This document shows positions 7,885-16,951 of a stretch of DNA of 29,753 nt, one piece after another; positions within the stretch are counted from its first letter, which is position 1, and every line of letters begins with the position of its first letter. The stretch spans positions 1 to 29,753 of the forward strand of contig JAGWXN010000012.1 of assembly GCA_018969885.1 (NCBI GenBank), given 5' to 3'. A program made the translations under genes and the position numbers. The notes under the pieces are model-generated. The model had not been told where the DNA came from. It made no database searches and saw only the letters and a program-made list of their open reading frames with translations. The DNA is from Betaproteobacteria bacterium. GTDB lineage: Bacteria; Pseudomonadota; Gammaproteobacteria; Burkholderiales; Burkholderiaceae.

Positions 7885-8565
7885 TCAGCGACGCGCACCC
7901 GTGCGCCGCTCGAGCGACGCCAGCCGCGATTCTAACGACGAGAGCAGAGTCGAGTGTTCAGCCAGGTCGCTGCGAGCCACCAGCATGGGATCCTCGACAC
8001 TCCACTGGCGGGCAAACCCAGCACCTGCGCGCTCACCGAGCTCACGCAGCGCCTGTGCCGCGCCGGCGGCCAGCCCCACGATCCGGTGCGCGATCACATC
8101 CCCGGTCAGGCGGCTGAGGTCTTCTTCAACATCCCAACGCAGCGTGCGCGACAGCTCGCCCAGCGCGGCCGCGAGGAGCACATCGCCCTCGATGCGCAGA
8201 TGCGGCTGAAGCCCTGCGGGCCCCTTGCTCAACATCGCAAACCCGGCATCCAGCGATGGCCGGATACTCATGGTGACCGAGGGGGAGGAGGTTGCTGCGG
8301 GCGCGGGCTCGAGCAGACCTTCCGCGCTCACGCAAAGCAGCATCGAAAACCATGCCGCCGGCTGCGCAGAATCGCGTGCTTCCAACCGGATCAGCCGCCC
8401 CGCGTGCGGACGCAGACTTGCCCGTGCCGAGTCGTTGGCGGCCAGCAAATGATTAAGGGCCGCGAGCAGTGCCCGCAGCCCTTGCTGGGAAGCGCCCGAC
8501 AGCCAGTCTGAGGCGCCCCCGGAGGAGACCGACGCTTCGCGCGAAGCGTCGGTTGACGCGCCCAT
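7885..8565 (-). CDS. ubiJ: Ubiquinone biosynthesis accessory factor UbiJ (SCP2 domain)
   Basis: A 226-residue protein. The middle resembles the sterol-carrier SCP2 fold of UbiJ (LQPHLRIEGDVLLAAALGELSRTLRWDVEEDLSRLTGDVIAHRIVG is typical in layout), and the last 30 or so residues form a short heptad-like helix (DLAEHSTLLSSLESRLASLERR). UbiJ binds quinone intermediates and supports the soluble Ubi complex in aerobic ubiquinone synthesis. The longer open frame to 8679 overlaps the Tim44-like gene; the ATG at 8565 follows that gene's TGA by one base, so translation is probably coupled. Codons 5-13 lie inside a perfect 26-bp palindrome. The position downstream of ubiE supports the call, although ubiB, its usual neighbour, is absent. 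Confidence 0.8.
   Translation of the reverse strand: MGASTDASREASVSSGGASDWLSGASQQGLRALLAALNHLLAANDSARASLRPHAGRLIRLEARDSAQPAAWFSMLLCVSAEGLLEPAPAATSSPSVTMSIRPSLDAGFAMLSKGPAGLQPHLRIEGDVLLAAALGELSRTLRWDVEEDLSRLTGDVIAHRIVGLAAGAAQALRELGERAGAGFARQWSVEDPMLVARSDLAEHSTLLSSLESRLASLERRTGARR
8528..8553. repeat. Perfect 26-bp palindrome at the 5' end of ubiJ
   Basis: The 26 bases are exactly equal to their own reverse complement, centred on GCGC, with half-site ACCGACGCTTCGC. It covers ubiJ codons 5-13, starting 12 bases inside the coding region. In RNA it can fold into a 12-base-pair-class hairpin close to the start codon. It could lower or gate ubiJ translation, be a protein-binding site, or be chance in GC-rich coding DNA. 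Confidence 0.85.
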
Positions 8566-8566
8566 G

Positions 8567-9535
8567 TCAGGCGGCCGGAGCCTCGTTCTGCTGGATACCG
8601 GCCAGCACCCAACCGCCCGCGCCGTGAACCGGCTTGGTGAGGTTCCAGACTTCGTCGAAGGACTGCGCCGGAGCGCCAACCGCCTCGCGAATCACGCCGT
8701 AGAACCGAACGCTTGCCATGTGCTCAGCGTCGCTCGAATCCACGCCCAGGAACTCAGCCTCGACCGACACCACCTCAGTGACGTTGGCCGCTCCCTTGCG
8801 GTCTTCGATCTGCATGCGCAGTTCGGCGAACATCTCGGGAGAGGTGAATTCGCGCAGGTCGTTGAGATTGCCGGAATCGAACGATGCCTGAAGGCGGATG
8901 AACTGGACCTTGGCATTGCGGACAAAACCCGCGATGTCAAAGTTGGCCGGTACCCGCAGACCCGTGCTGGCGGCCGTTGTTGCAGTCGCCTCGACCGGGC
9001 CCGAACCCGCTGCGAGCGGTGCCGTCGCGGCCGGCTGCGAAACCGGGGAAAACAGCGTGTTGCCCGACTGGGCGGGCGCCGCAGGAGACGGCACCGGCGC
9101 CTGGCCCGCGGCAGCCCCCGCATAAGCGGGTTGCGGCTGCGCCGACTGGCTCCGCCGCGCCATGATCATGCGGATGACAACCAGCGCGACGACGGCAAGC
9201 AACACGATCAACATGATGTTGGCCAGTCCCTCGCCAAAGCCGAGGTGACTCGCGAGCGCGGCGAGGCCAATACCGGCAGCCAGACCAGCGAGCGGACCGA
9301 GCCAGCGGTTGCCCTGGGGCTGAGCGGCAGGCGCAGCAGCGGGCTGACCAGGACGTTGGGCGCCAGCCGCGCCCTGCTGACCGGCGGGCGCACCCCCGTC
9401 ACGCTGCATGGCGTTCGGCTGCTGCTTACCAGAGTTTTTGCCGCCCCCGACGCGGGACGCCTCTGCCTGACCGATCGACAACGTGATGGCGGCAACGAAG
9501 GCGGCCACCAGAGCCATCAGACGGGTAAATTTCAT
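8567..9535 (-). CDS. Tim44-like domain membrane protein
   Basis: A 322-residue protein. A signal-like hydrophobic segment (residues 1-26) is followed by a Gly/Gln/Ala-rich linker (about 27-75), one or two membrane segments (about 78-125, ending VALVVIRMIMARR), a second Ala/Pro-rich linker, and a C-terminal Tim44-like domain (about 190-320, beginning FDIAGFVRNAKVQFIRLQAS). Bacterial members are anchored in the inner membrane and have no settled function; eukaryotic Tim44 tethers Hsp70 to the import channel. The ATG at 9535 is chosen over an upstream extension because it starts the signal sequence and follows AGGAGA by about 10 bases. It lies between ubiE and ubiJ, an arrangement I have seen described in betaproteobacteria. 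Confidence 0.88.
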   Translation of the reverse strand: MKFTRLMALVAAFVAAITLSIGQAEASRVGGGKNSGKQQPNAMQRDGGAPAGQQGAAGAQRPGQPAAAPAAQPQGNRWLGPLAGLAAGIGLAALASHLGFGEGLANIMLIVLLAVVALVVIRMIMARRSQSAQPQPAYAGAAAGQAPVPSPAAPAQSGNTLFSPVSQPAATAPLAAGSGPVEATATTAASTGLRVPANFDIAGFVRNAKVQFIRLQASFDSGNLNDLREFTSPEMFAELRMQIEDRKGAANVTEVVSVEAEFLGVDSSDAEHMASVRFYGVIREAVGAPAQSFDEVWNLTKPVHGAGGWVLAGIQQNEAPAA

Positions 9536-9728
9536 GACCGGAGATCTCCTACGATTGAATGAGGGACTACTTCCCAACGTCAATATCGGGCCGACCGACT
9601 GGGATTGCAAGAAAAAACTGATCGGGCTACGGTTATTCCGCTCGACGGTAACAACGCGCGCCCGCATTGGCTGTATCCCGGCAGACCGCCCTCGCCTCGA
9701 ACCCACACCCGCAAGCGCACGACCGGAA

Positions 9729-10472
9729 TCAGTCGAGCCGCCAGCCCTCGTGCAGCGCCACCACGCCCGCACTCAGATTGAACCAGCGCACGCGTCCCAA
9801 GCCCGCCTCGCCCATCATGGTGGCGAGCGTTTCCTGATCAGGGTGCATACGAATGGATTCAGCCAGGTAGCGGTAGCTCGAGGCGTCGCCCGCCACCCGC
9901 TCGCCCAACCTCGGCAGCACCTGAAAAGAGTAGACGTCATAGAGCCGCTCAAGCGGCTTCCAGACCCGCGAAAACTCGAGCACCATCAGCTTGCCGCCCG
10001 GGCGCAGCACCCGCCGCATGTCGGCAAGCGCGCGATCCTTGTGGGTCATGTTGCGCAAACCAAACGCTACGGTCACGCGATCAAAGTAGCCATCGGGAAA
10101 CGGCAGCCGCTCGGCATCACACTGCACGACCGGTTGTAATACACCGTCATCGACCATCCGGTCGCGCCCGACCGCGAGCATCGAGGCATTGATGTCGGTG
10201 AGCCACACCTCGCCCTCGGGGCCCACGCGGCGCGCAAAGCCCCGCGCCAGATCGGCGGTGCCACCCGCCACATCCAGCACCCGCATGCCGGGACGAAGCC
10301 CAGCCTGGTTGATGGTGAAGGCCTTCCACGCCCGGTGAAGTCCCATCGACATCAGGTCATTCATCAGGTCGTAGCGCTCGGCCACCGAATGAAAAACCCC
10401 AGCGACCCGTGCCGCTTTGTCGTCTTCGGCGACGGTAGAAAACCCGAAATGCGTGCGCCCGCTTTCGCTCAT
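9729..10472 (-). CDS. ubiE: Ubiquinone/menaquinone C-methyltransferase UbiE
   Basis: A 247-residue class I SAM methyltransferase of the normal UbiE length. Family features are the N-terminal THFGFSTV segment, [21 protein letters not shown] (about 27-47), SAM motif [11 protein letters not shown] at 65-74, and the late [13 protein letters not shown] and [14 protein letters not shown] stretches. UbiE methylates the ring of the ubiquinone (and demethylmenaquinone) precursor at the membrane surface. It begins 9 bases after the DUF971 gene and is followed, after 193 bases, by the Tim44-like gene. AGGG about 9 bases before the ATG is the likely ribosome site; it overlaps the stop codon of the upstream gene. 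No duplication or missing motif is seen. Confidence 0.96.
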   Translation of the reverse strand: MSESGRTHFGFSTVAEDDKAARVAGVFHSVAERYDLMNDLMSMGLHRAWKAFTINQAGLRPGMRVLDVAGGTADLARGFARRVGPEGEVWLTDINASMLAVGRDRMVDDGVLQPVVQCDAERLPFPDGYFDRVTVAFGLRNMTHKDRALADMRRVLRPGGKLMVLEFSRVWKPLERLYDVYSFQVLPRLGERVAGDASSYRYLAESIRMHPDQETLATMMGEAGLGRVRWFNLSAGVVALHEGWRLD

Positions 10473-10481
10473 GATGACGCC

Positions 10482-10922
10482 CTAACCGCAGCCACCGCGT
10501 GGCCGCGCCACGGCGGTGCTGCTCATGGATGCCGCCTCGGCAGCAGGCGCGGCCTCACGGCTCGCCCCCGCCTCGGCAAGCCGGCGCAGATAGTCTTCCC
10601 AGAGCGCTTGCTGCCGATCGCCCAGCCAGTAGAGGTAGTCCCAGGAAAAAATGCCGGTGTAGTGACCATCGGAAAACATCGGCTGGATCGCGTAGTGGCC
10701 GACCTGCTCGATCGCCTGGATCGTGACCTCGGCCTTCCCCGTCTGCAGGGTCTCCTGCCCCGGACCATGGCCTCGAACCTCGGCCGACGGCGAGTAAACA
10801 CGCAGGAACTCGCAGGGCAGCCGAAACTGGCGGCCATCGGAGTACTCGAGCTCCAGCACACGAGACACTTCATGCAGCACGATTCGCGTCGGAATCGGGG
10901 TGTTCGGGTCGAGACCGGCCAT
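10482..10922 (-). CDS. DUF971 (gamma-butyrobetaine hydroxylase N-terminal-like) protein
   Basis: A 146-residue protein. The DUF971 domain covers about residues 12-105: an early IVLHEVSRVLELEYSDG strand pair, LPCEFLRVYSPSAEVRGHG, and YAIQPMFSDGHYTGIFSWDYL. This small beta-rich domain also occurs at the N-terminus of gamma-butyrobetaine hydroxylases and in P-loop Fe-S proteins. Stand-alone copies have no firmly assigned role. The start at 10922 is preferred to the longer frame because it begins the conserved domain and avoids overlap with the HIT gene. The Ala/Arg-rich tail after residue 115 is poorly conserved in appearance. It sits directly upstream of ubiE in the same run. Confidence 0.85.
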   Translation of the reverse strand: MAGLDPNTPIPTRIVLHEVSRVLELEYSDGRQFRLPCEFLRVYSPSAEVRGHGPGQETLQTGKAEVTIQAIEQVGHYAIQPMFSDGHYTGIFSWDYLYWLGDRQQALWEDYLRRLAEAGASREAAPAAEAASMSSTAVARPRGGCG

Positions 10923-10962
10923 TGGAATTCCAGCCCGGCAGGGGCAAAGGGGGACCTGGATG

Positions 10963-11433
10963 TTAGCGGAATTCGCGCAAACCCAAGGCCGATAGACGCT
11001 CACGGAGCAGCGCCTTGAGCGTGGGCAAGCCCTCGCGGCTGCGGGCGATACGCTCGGCCACCAGCGCCGGGTCACGCGCGGCGGGTGCGCTCCAGACCGA
11101 GCCGGGGAAGGTCGGGTCGTCCCGCCAGCGCCCCATCACATGCCAGTGCAGATGGGGCACCAGATTGCCAAGGCTCGCGAGGTTGATCTTATCGGGCTGC
11201 ATGCCATCGCGAAGCCCCCGCTCGACCTCAAACACCACCCGCATCAGATGATCGCGGTCTGACACCCCCAGGTCGCAGGTTTCAGCAATGTGCGCGTTCC
11301 AGATCACACGCAGAAAAGCAGGATGCTGCGGCTCGTCGGCAAGCACCACACGCAGCCGCTCGTCGTGAGCGAGCACTTCGCCACCCGGCTGCATGCAGAG
11401 CGGACAGTCTGGAACCCGGGACAGAGCAGACAT
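10963..11433 (-). CDS. HIT-family protein
   Basis: A 156-residue protein with the histidine-triad signature HLHWHV (about residues 94-99) after LASLGNLVPH, the nucleotide-phosphate active site of the HIT fold. A CPLC pair at residues 10-13 could bind a metal, as in some family members. HIT proteins hydrolyse or transfer nucleotide phosphates such as dinucleoside polyphosphates and aminoacyl-adenylates; the exact substrate here is unknown. GAGG lies 6 bases before the ATG. It is placed 40 bases before the DUF971 gene and 38 bases after the SDR gene on the same strand, so cotranscription is likely. Confidence 0.9.
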   Translation of the reverse strand: MSALSRVPDCPLCMQPGGEVLAHDERLRVVLADEPQHPAFLRVIWNAHIAETCDLGVSDRDHLMRVVFEVERGLRDGMQPDKINLASLGNLVPHLHWHVMGRWRDDPTFPGSVWSAPAARDPALVAERIARSREGLPTLKALLRERLSALGLREFR

Positions 11434-11471
11434 GGCGAGCCTCGCGGCGAGATGACGAAAAAGCCAGCGGC

Positions 11472-12239
11472 TCAGAACTTGGTGTAGCCACCATCAATCA
11501 GCAGATCGGCGCCTGTCATGTAAGACGATGCGTCGCTTGCCAGATAGACGGCGATGCCACCGAAATCATCGGCCGTGCCCCAGCGGCGAAGCGGCACCCG
11601 CGGCAACACGGCGCTCGCAAATTTCTCATCGCCAAAAATACCGTTGGTCATGTCGGACTCGATCCATCCGGGGAGGATGGAATTGACGCGAATACGGTAT
11701 CGCGCAAGTTCGACTGCGAGCGCACGCGCATACGAGGTGACCGCGCCCTTCGAGGCCCCGTAGTGACTGTTTCGTGCAGCGCCTTCGACCGCGGCAGTGC
11801 TTGCGGTGACCGCGAGCGACCCGCCCGCACCGCGCGCGATCATGTGACGCGAGGCAGCGCGAAAGGTAAAGAACACCCCATCGAGGTTGACCCGCATCAC
11901 CCGGCGAAACTCCTCGTGCGTCATCGCACCGATCGGCGTTGAAAACGATGACACGCCCGCGTTCGCAAAACAGGCATCCACATGGCCCAGCCGCGCCACT
12001 GATTCGGCGAACGCCGCATCAACCGCCTGCTCGTCGCCGACATCACAGACCTGAGCATGGACGCTGCCGAACACAGCGAGTTCGGCGCGCGCGCGCTCGG
12101 TTTTGTCGGGGTTGGTTCCCCAGATCGCCACCCGAGCGCCCGCCTGTAACAACGCGCGCGCCATGCCCAGTCCGATGCCGCCATTGCCACCCGTGACGAC
12201 CACAGCGCGACCGGTGAGATCAAAACCCGAATAGCTCAT
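11472..12239 (-). CDS. SDR-family NAD(P)-dependent oxidoreductase
   Basis: A 255-residue classical SDR with an intact active site: cofactor loop TGGNGGIG (about 16-23), Ser147, Tyr160 and Lys164 in HYGASKG, and the terminal ASSYMTGADLLIDGG segment. The usual NNAG is ANAG (92-95), a common variation. It should reduce or oxidise an alcohol/ketone with NAD(H) or NADP(H); the alanine/glutamine-type substrate clues are absent, so the substrate is open. The start lies 9 bases after the DUF3683 protein's stop, and a GAGGG ribosome site overlaps that stop, which suggests coupling. Unlike the SDR at 7063-7842, it keeps all catalytic residues. Confidence 0.92.
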   Translation of the reverse strand: MSYSGFDLTGRAVVVTGGNGGIGLGMARALLQAGARVAIWGTNPDKTERARAELAVFGSVHAQVCDVGDEQAVDAAFAESVARLGHVDACFANAGVSSFSTPIGAMTHEEFRRVMRVNLDGVFFTFRAASRHMIARGAGGSLAVTASTAAVEGAARNSHYGASKGAVTSYARALAVELARYRIRVNSILPGWIESDMTNGIFGDEKFASAVLPRVPLRRWGTADDFGGIAVYLASDASSYMTGADLLIDGGYTKF

Positions 12240-12248
12240 TGAAAGCCC

Positions 12249-15200
12249 TCAGACCAGAACACGCTCAATGCCACCAGCGTTGGCCCGGCCAACATAATCG
12301 GGAAGCCAGTTCTCACCGAGCACATGACGAGCAATCTCAACCACAATGTAATCGGCTTCGGTGCCAGCGTCTTCCGAATAGCGCGACAGCCCCTGCAGGC
12401 ATGACGGGCAGGAGGTGAGGACCTTGACCGGCGTGGCGGCCTGCGCGCGCAGCGCGAGCGCCCCCTTTCTCATTTCCTCTTCCTTGCGAAACCGCACCTG
12501 GGTGGAAATGTCGGGGCGCGTGACCGCGAGCGTTCCCGACTCGCCACAGCAGCGGTCATTGCGCTCCACCCGGCCGTTGACACTGTCATTGATGAGGGCG
12601 TTCACCACCTTCATCGGCTGGTGCGTTTTCATCGGGCTGTGGCAGGGGTCGTGATACATGTAGCGCGTACCGGTCACCTGCTCGAGTTTCACACCCTTCT
12701 CAAGCAGAAATTCATGGATGTCCAGAATGCGGCAGCCCGGGAAAATGCGCTCAAACTCATAGCCCTGCAGCTGATCGAAGCAGGTGCCGCACGACACCAC
12801 GACCGTACGGATGTCGAGATAGTTGAGGGTGTTGGCCACCCGGTGAAACAGCACCCGGTTGTCGGTGATGATCTTGTCGGCCTTGTCGAACTGACCCGAG
12901 CCGCGCTGCGGATAGCCACAGCAGAGATAGCCCGGCGGCAGCACGGTCTGGACACCCACATGCCAGAGCATCGCCTGGGTGGCCAGCCCCACCTGCGAGA
13001 ACAGCCGCTCGGAACCGCAGCCCGGGAAATAGAACACCGCCTCGGCATCCGAGGCCGCCTTTTGCGGGTCGCGGATGATGGGCACATAGCGGGAATCTTC
13101 AATATCGAGGAGCGCGCGCGCGGTCTTTTTGGGCAGATTGCCGGGCAGCTTCTTGTTGACGAAATGAATGACCTGCTCGCGCATCGCCGGTCGGCCCACC
13201 GTAGCAGGCGGTTTGGCGCTCTGGCGTTTACCGAACGAGCGAAACACATCGACCGCAAAGCGCTGCGCTTTGTAGCCCACCCCCACCATGGCCGCTCGCG
13301 TGGCGCGAATGGTGTCGGGATCGGTGGCATTCAGGAAGAACATGGCGGCGGCGTTACCCGCGTTGAATTTCTTCTTGCCCATCTTGCGAAGCAGGCTTCG
13401 CATGTTCATCGACACATCGCCGAAATCGATGTCGACCGGGCAGGGTGCTTCGCATTTGTGGCACACCGTGCAGTGGTCGGCCACGTCCGAGAATTCATCC
13501 CAGTGGCGAACCGACACGCCGCGCCGGGTCTGCTCCTCGTACAAGAAAGCCTCGATGAGAAGCGAGGTCGCAAGGATTTTATTGCGCGGGGAGTAGAGCA
13601 AATTCGCGCGCGGCACGTGCGTGGCACACACAGGCTTACATTTGCCGCAGCGCAGGCAGTTCTTCATCGAATCGGCAATGGCGCCAATGTCGGACTCATG
13701 AAGAATGAGCGACTCCGCGCCCATCAGTCCGAAGCTCGGAGTGTAGGCATTACGCAGGTCACCCGGCACCGCCGGATCGGCGAGGAGCTTGCCCCGATTG
13801 AAGCGCCCCTCGGGATCGATGCGGGCTTTCCACTCGCGGAACTCGGCGGTTTCATCGTCGGTCAGAAACTGCAGCTTGGTGATGCCGATGCCGTGCTCGC
13901 CCGAGATCACGCCACCCAGCGAACGGGCCAGCGCCATGATGCGCTCGACCGCATCCTCGGCCTCCTTGAGCATGCCGTAGTCGTCAGAGTTGACCGGGAT
14001 GTTGGTGTGAACATTGCCATCCCCCGCATGCATGTGAAGCGCGACGAACACCCGGCTTCGAAGAAGCCTGCGATGCGCACCCTCCACCGCCTCGAGCACC
14101 GGCGCAAAGGCAAGCCCCGGAAAGAGCTCGCGTAGCGGCTCGCGCAGCTCGGTCTTCCAGGACACGCGAATCGTTCGATCCTGCAGCAGATGGAAGAGCT
14201 GGCCTGCGGGCTCGGCGACCAGACGCTCATCGAGCGCCGGCAGCACCCCACCCAGGCCCTCGGCGTGGAGCGCGGCGCGCACCGCAGCGAGCGGCTCATC
14301 GATACACGCAAGCAGCATGCGCCAGCGGCGACCCACCGCGGCGAGCAATTCCAGCGCCCGCGCACGCCGTTCGGCGAGCAGTTCGTCGGGTGACACCCCT
14401 TCTTCACGCGCCTCGCTGGTGCGGCCCATTTCAAGCGGACCCGACAGCAGTCGTTCAAGCTCAGCCACCAACGCGAGCTTGTTGCGGATCGAGAGCTCGA
14501 TGTTGATGCGCTCGATGCCGTCGGTGTAGTGCCCCATGCGATCAAGCGGGATCACCACGTCTTCATTGATCTTGAATGCATTCGTATGACGGGCAATGGC
14601 CGCGGTACGGGCCCGATCAAGCCAGAAGAGCTTGCGCGATTCGGCCGATACGGCGATGAACCCCTCGCCCGAGCGCGAGTTGGCAATGCGAACCACCTCA
14701 GAGGTGGCAAGCGCCACGCCCGCATCATCGTCACCCACGATATCGCCAATCAGTACCATCTTGGGCAGCCCGCCCCGGCGCGACTTGGTGGCATAACCGA
14801 CCGCGCGAAGATAGCGTTCATCGAGATGCTCGAGCCCGGCCAGGATCGCGCCATGCGGCAGCGAATCGAGGTAGGTTTTGATCTCGACGATCGAAGGCAC
14901 GGCGTCTTTCGCCTGCCCAAAAAACTCCAGACAGACGGTGCGGATGTGCGAGGGCATGCGGTGCAACACCCAGCGCGCCGAGGTGATGAGACCGTCACAA
15001 CCTTCTTTCTGCACGCCCGGCAGGCCCGCCAGAAACTTGTCGGTGACGTCTTTGCCGAGGCCGGCCTTCCGAAAACGCGCCCCCGGAATCTCGAGCATCT
15101 GTTCGCGAATGGGCGCACCGCGCATGGCGCCGTCGGCACCCAGCTGCAACGGTGCAAACCACTTCAGTTCGAAACGCGCCACGGGCACATCGTGAATCTT

Positions 15201-16259
15201 GCCCAGGTTATGACCGATGCGGCTCACTTCCAGCCAGTTGCCATCGGGGTCGACCATGCGCCACCAGGCCAGGTTGTCGAGCGCAGTTCCCCAGAGGACC
15301 GCCTTTTTGCCGCCCGCGTTCATCGCAATATTGCCGCCAATGCAGGAGGCATCAAGCGAGGTGGGATCCACCGCGAACACCAGCCCGGCATGCTCGGCGG
15401 CATCGGTGACGCGACGCGTGACCACACCCGCCCCGCTCAGGATGGTCGCCACCTCGTGATCGAGCCCGGGCAGGCGCATGCGCTCAACCGGCCCCAGCGC
15501 CTCGAGTTTTTCGGTGTTGATGACCGCTGAAAAAGGCGTGAGCGGAATGGCACCGCCCGTGTAGCCGGTGCCGCCGCCGCGCGGAATGATGGTGAGGCCG
15601 AGCTCGATGCAGCCCTCCACCAGACCGGCGATTTCATGCTCGCTATCGGGGGTGAGCACCACAAACGGATATTCCACCCGCCAATCGGTGGCGTCGGTCA
15701 CATGCGACACCCGCGACATGGCATCGAAGCGGATGTTGTCCTTCGCGGTAATCCTCGACAGACGCCGTAGCGCTTTCTGACGCAAGGTCTGGGTGTGTGC
15801 AAAGGCCGCTTCAAAATTTCGTACCGCACCTCGCGCACGCTCAAGGAGGCGCCCCACTTTGGCTGCACGCGAATCGTTGGCAGGGGCCGAGGCGCCCGGT
15901 GAGGCCTCGCCCTCGACGCCTTGCGCCTCATCACGTCGACGTTCGACCTCGGCCAGGCGGTGTTCGAGTGCCTCGATCAGCATTCGCCGACGCTTGGGGT
16001 TGTCGAGCAGATCATCCTGCAGATAGGGATTACGCTGCACCACCCAGATGTCGCCCAGCACCTCGTAGAGCATACGGGCCGAGCGACCGGTACGCCGCTC
16101 GCCGCGCAGCTCTTCGACCACGGCCCAGGCATCGTCGCCCAGCAATCGGCGCACGATCTCGCGGTCGGAGAACGAGGTGTAGTTGTAGGGAATCTCGCGC
16201 AGGCGCGGCGCCTGTGCGGCGGCGGATTCAACGATGTCGAGCGGAATGGGTGCGTTCAT
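12249..16259 (-). CDS. DUF3683 / FAD-linked oxidase / 4Fe-4S / CCG-domain fusion protein
   Basis: A 1336-residue fusion. Domains in order: DUF3683 (about 20-175); an FAD-binding oxidase domain with [11 protein letters not shown] near 226-236; a C-terminal FAD-oxidase part with [10 protein letters not shown] and SGEHGIG (about 740-795); two 4Fe-4S clusters with Cys at about 868, 871, 874, 878 and 930, 933, 936, 940; and two CCG cysteine-rich domains at about 1113-1115 and 1237-1239. It thus combines GlcD-, GlcF- and heterodisulfide-reductase-like parts in one chain. It probably oxidises a 2-hydroxy acid such as glycolate or D-lactate and passes electrons to the quinone pool. The substrate is inferred from the family. 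The ATG at 16259 is preferred over a TTG 15 bases upstream. Confidence 0.92.
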   Translation of the reverse strand: MNAPIPLDIVESAAAQAPRLREIPYNYTSFSDREIVRRLLGDDAWAVVEELRGERRTGRSARMLYEVLGDIWVVQRNPYLQDDLLDNPKRRRMLIEALEHRLAEVERRRDEAQGVEGEASPGASAPANDSRAAKVGRLLERARGAVRNFEAAFAHTQTLRQKALRRLSRITAKDNIRFDAMSRVSHVTDATDWRVEYPFVVLTPDSEHEIAGLVEGCIELGLTIIPRGGGTGYTGGAIPLTPFSAVINTEKLEALGPVERMRLPGLDHEVATILSGAGVVTRRVTDAAEHAGLVFAVDPTSLDASCIGGNIAMNAGGKKAVLWGTALDNLAWWRMVDPDGNWLEVSRIGHNLGKIHDVPVARFELKWFAPLQLGADGAMRGAPIREQMLEIPGARFRKAGLGKDVTDKFLAGLPGVQKEGCDGLITSARWVLHRMPSHIRTVCLEFFGQAKDAVPSIVEIKTYLDSLPHGAILAGLEHLDERYLRAVGYATKSRRGGLPKMVLIGDIVGDDDAGVALATSEVVRIANSRSGEGFIAVSAESRKLFWLDRARTAAIARHTNAFKINEDVVIPLDRMGHYTDGIERINIELSIRNKLALVAELERLLSGPLEMGRTSEAREEGVSPDELLAERRARALELLAAVGRRWRMLLACIDEPLAAVRAALHAEGLGGVLPALDERLVAEPAGQLFHLLQDRTIRVSWKTELREPLRELFPGLAFAPVLEAVEGAHRRLLRSRVFVALHMHAGDGNVHTNIPVNSDDYGMLKEAEDAVERIMALARSLGGVISGEHGIGITKLQFLTDDETAEFREWKARIDPEGRFNRGKLLADPAVPGDLRNAYTPSFGLMGAESLILHESDIGAIADSMKNCLRCGKCKPVCATHVPRANLLYSPRNKILATSLLIEAFLYEEQTRRGVSVRHWDEFSDVADHCTVCHKCEAPCPVDIDFGDVSMNMRSLLRKMGKKKFNAGNAAAMFFLNATDPDTIRATRAAMVGVGYKAQRFAVDVFRSFGKRQSAKPPATVGRPAMREQVIHFVNKKLPGNLPKKTARALLDIEDSRYVPIIRDPQKAASDAEAVFYFPGCGSERLFSQVGLATQAMLWHVGVQTVLPPGYLCCGYPQRGSGQFDKADKIITDNRVLFHRVANTLNYLDIRTVVVSCGTCFDQLQGYEFERIFPGCRILDIHEFLLEKGVKLEQVTGTRYMYHDPCHSPMKTHQPMKVVNALINDSVNGRVERNDRCCGESGTLAVTRPDISTQVRFRKEEEMRKGALALRAQAATPVKVLTSCPSCLQGLSRYSEDAGTEADYIVVEIARHVLGENWLPDYVGRANAGGIERVLV

Positions 16260-16278
16260 GAGGCTTCGAATCAATCGG

Positions 16279-16782
16279 TCATTGTAGAGGAGCGGTCACG
16301 AAGGGCGACAGTAACCATCGCCACCAGTCATTGGGCACCCACAACAGGAACGCGGTCATCACCACGTAGCGAACAAACCGGCCAGCCACCGTCCAGGCCA
16401 TCGAAGGCCAGAACGGCAGCTTGAGCCAACCCGCGACCGAGCAGAGCGGATCGCCCACCACCGGCAGAAACGAAAAGAACAGGGCCCGCGGGCCCAGCCG
16501 CTCAAACCACTTCAAGTAGCGTGTTTCTTTGCCCCGGGCAACCGCCTCGTGCGCCCCCCAGCCCATCCAGTAATTGACCGCGCCCCCCATCGTGTTGCCC
16601 ACCGTGGCAACCGCCACGACCAGCCAGAACTGCTCGGGATTGAGCTTGGCATAGCCAAATACGGCCGGCTCGGATCCCATCGGCAGCAGCGTGGCCGATA
16701 CGAAGGCGATCACGAAAACGGTTGAGAGCCCATGCTGGGGCAGGGCAAACCATTCGAGAAGACGGGCGATCCAGGATTCCAT
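16279..16782 (-). CDS. YqaA-like small membrane protein (VTT/DedA-related)
   Basis: A 167-residue protein with about four hydrophobic segments. It has the YqaA/DedA-like layout: [18 protein letters not shown] near residues 28-45, an amphipathic GGAVNYWMG (about 66-74), a basic patch [18 protein letters not shown] (about 85-102) and [21 protein letters not shown] (about 104-124). Members of this VTT superfamily sit in the inner membrane and have been linked to lipid scrambling and cell-envelope upkeep; the role of YqaA itself is not settled. Its stop lies 19 bases before the DUF3683 protein start on the same strand. It is divergent from ilvA, with 169 bases between the two starts. Confidence 0.86.
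   Translation of the reverse strand: MESWIARLLEWFALPQHGLSTVFVIAFVSATLLPMGSEPAVFGYAKLNPEQFWLVVAVATVGNTMGGAVNYWMGWGAHEAVARGKETRYLKWFERLGPRALFFSFLPVVGDPLCSVAGWLKLPFWPSMAWTVAGRFVRYVVMTAFLLWVPNDWWRWLLSPFVTAPLQ
16280..16287 (-). promoter_or_regulatory. Possible -10 box for the DUF3683 gene
   Basis: The minus strand reads CTACAATG, with TACAAT matching the -10 consensus at five of six bases. It overlaps the stop of the YqaA-like gene, 21 bases upstream of the ATG at 16259. No convincing -35 hexamer lies at the usual spacing. Confidence 0.35.
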
Positions 16783-16938
16783 GGCTGAGTGTGGCCTCGG
16801 GCTGCGGAGCAGGACAGACCCGCCCGAGCGTGCATTGAAACGCGCCGATGGCCGGTACGCGGACTTGAAGGGACAGTGACTCTAACAGTGGCGCGGGCGG
16901 GCCGCGTTGATGCCAGCGGAGCCATCGGGGCTGCCAGA

Positions 16939-16946
16939 CTAAAATG
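16939..16946 (+). promoter_or_regulatory. Possible -10 box for ilvA
   Basis: CTAAAATG contains TAAAAT (16940-16945), five of six consensus bases, ending 6 bases before the ilvA ATG at 16952. A start of transcription 6-7 bases downstream would make the message nearly leaderless. No good -35 is seen. The rest of the 16783-16951 gap holds no other clear signal. Confidence 0.4.
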
Positions 16947-16951
16947 TCAGG

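Noticed and set aside
9609..9622. A T6 run (minus strand) between ubiE and the Tim44-like gene as a terminator
   Set aside because: No stable stem of useful length precedes it; the gap also shows only a weak TTGACG/TTCAAT pair with 18-base spacing, not good enough to call a promoter.
12621..14135. A 504-codon plus-strand open frame opposite the DUF3683 gene
   Set aside because: It is the reverse of a gene with complete FAD and Fe-S motifs; its protein is His/Arg/Glu-rich low-complexity with no family features, as expected for antisense frames in GC-rich DNA.
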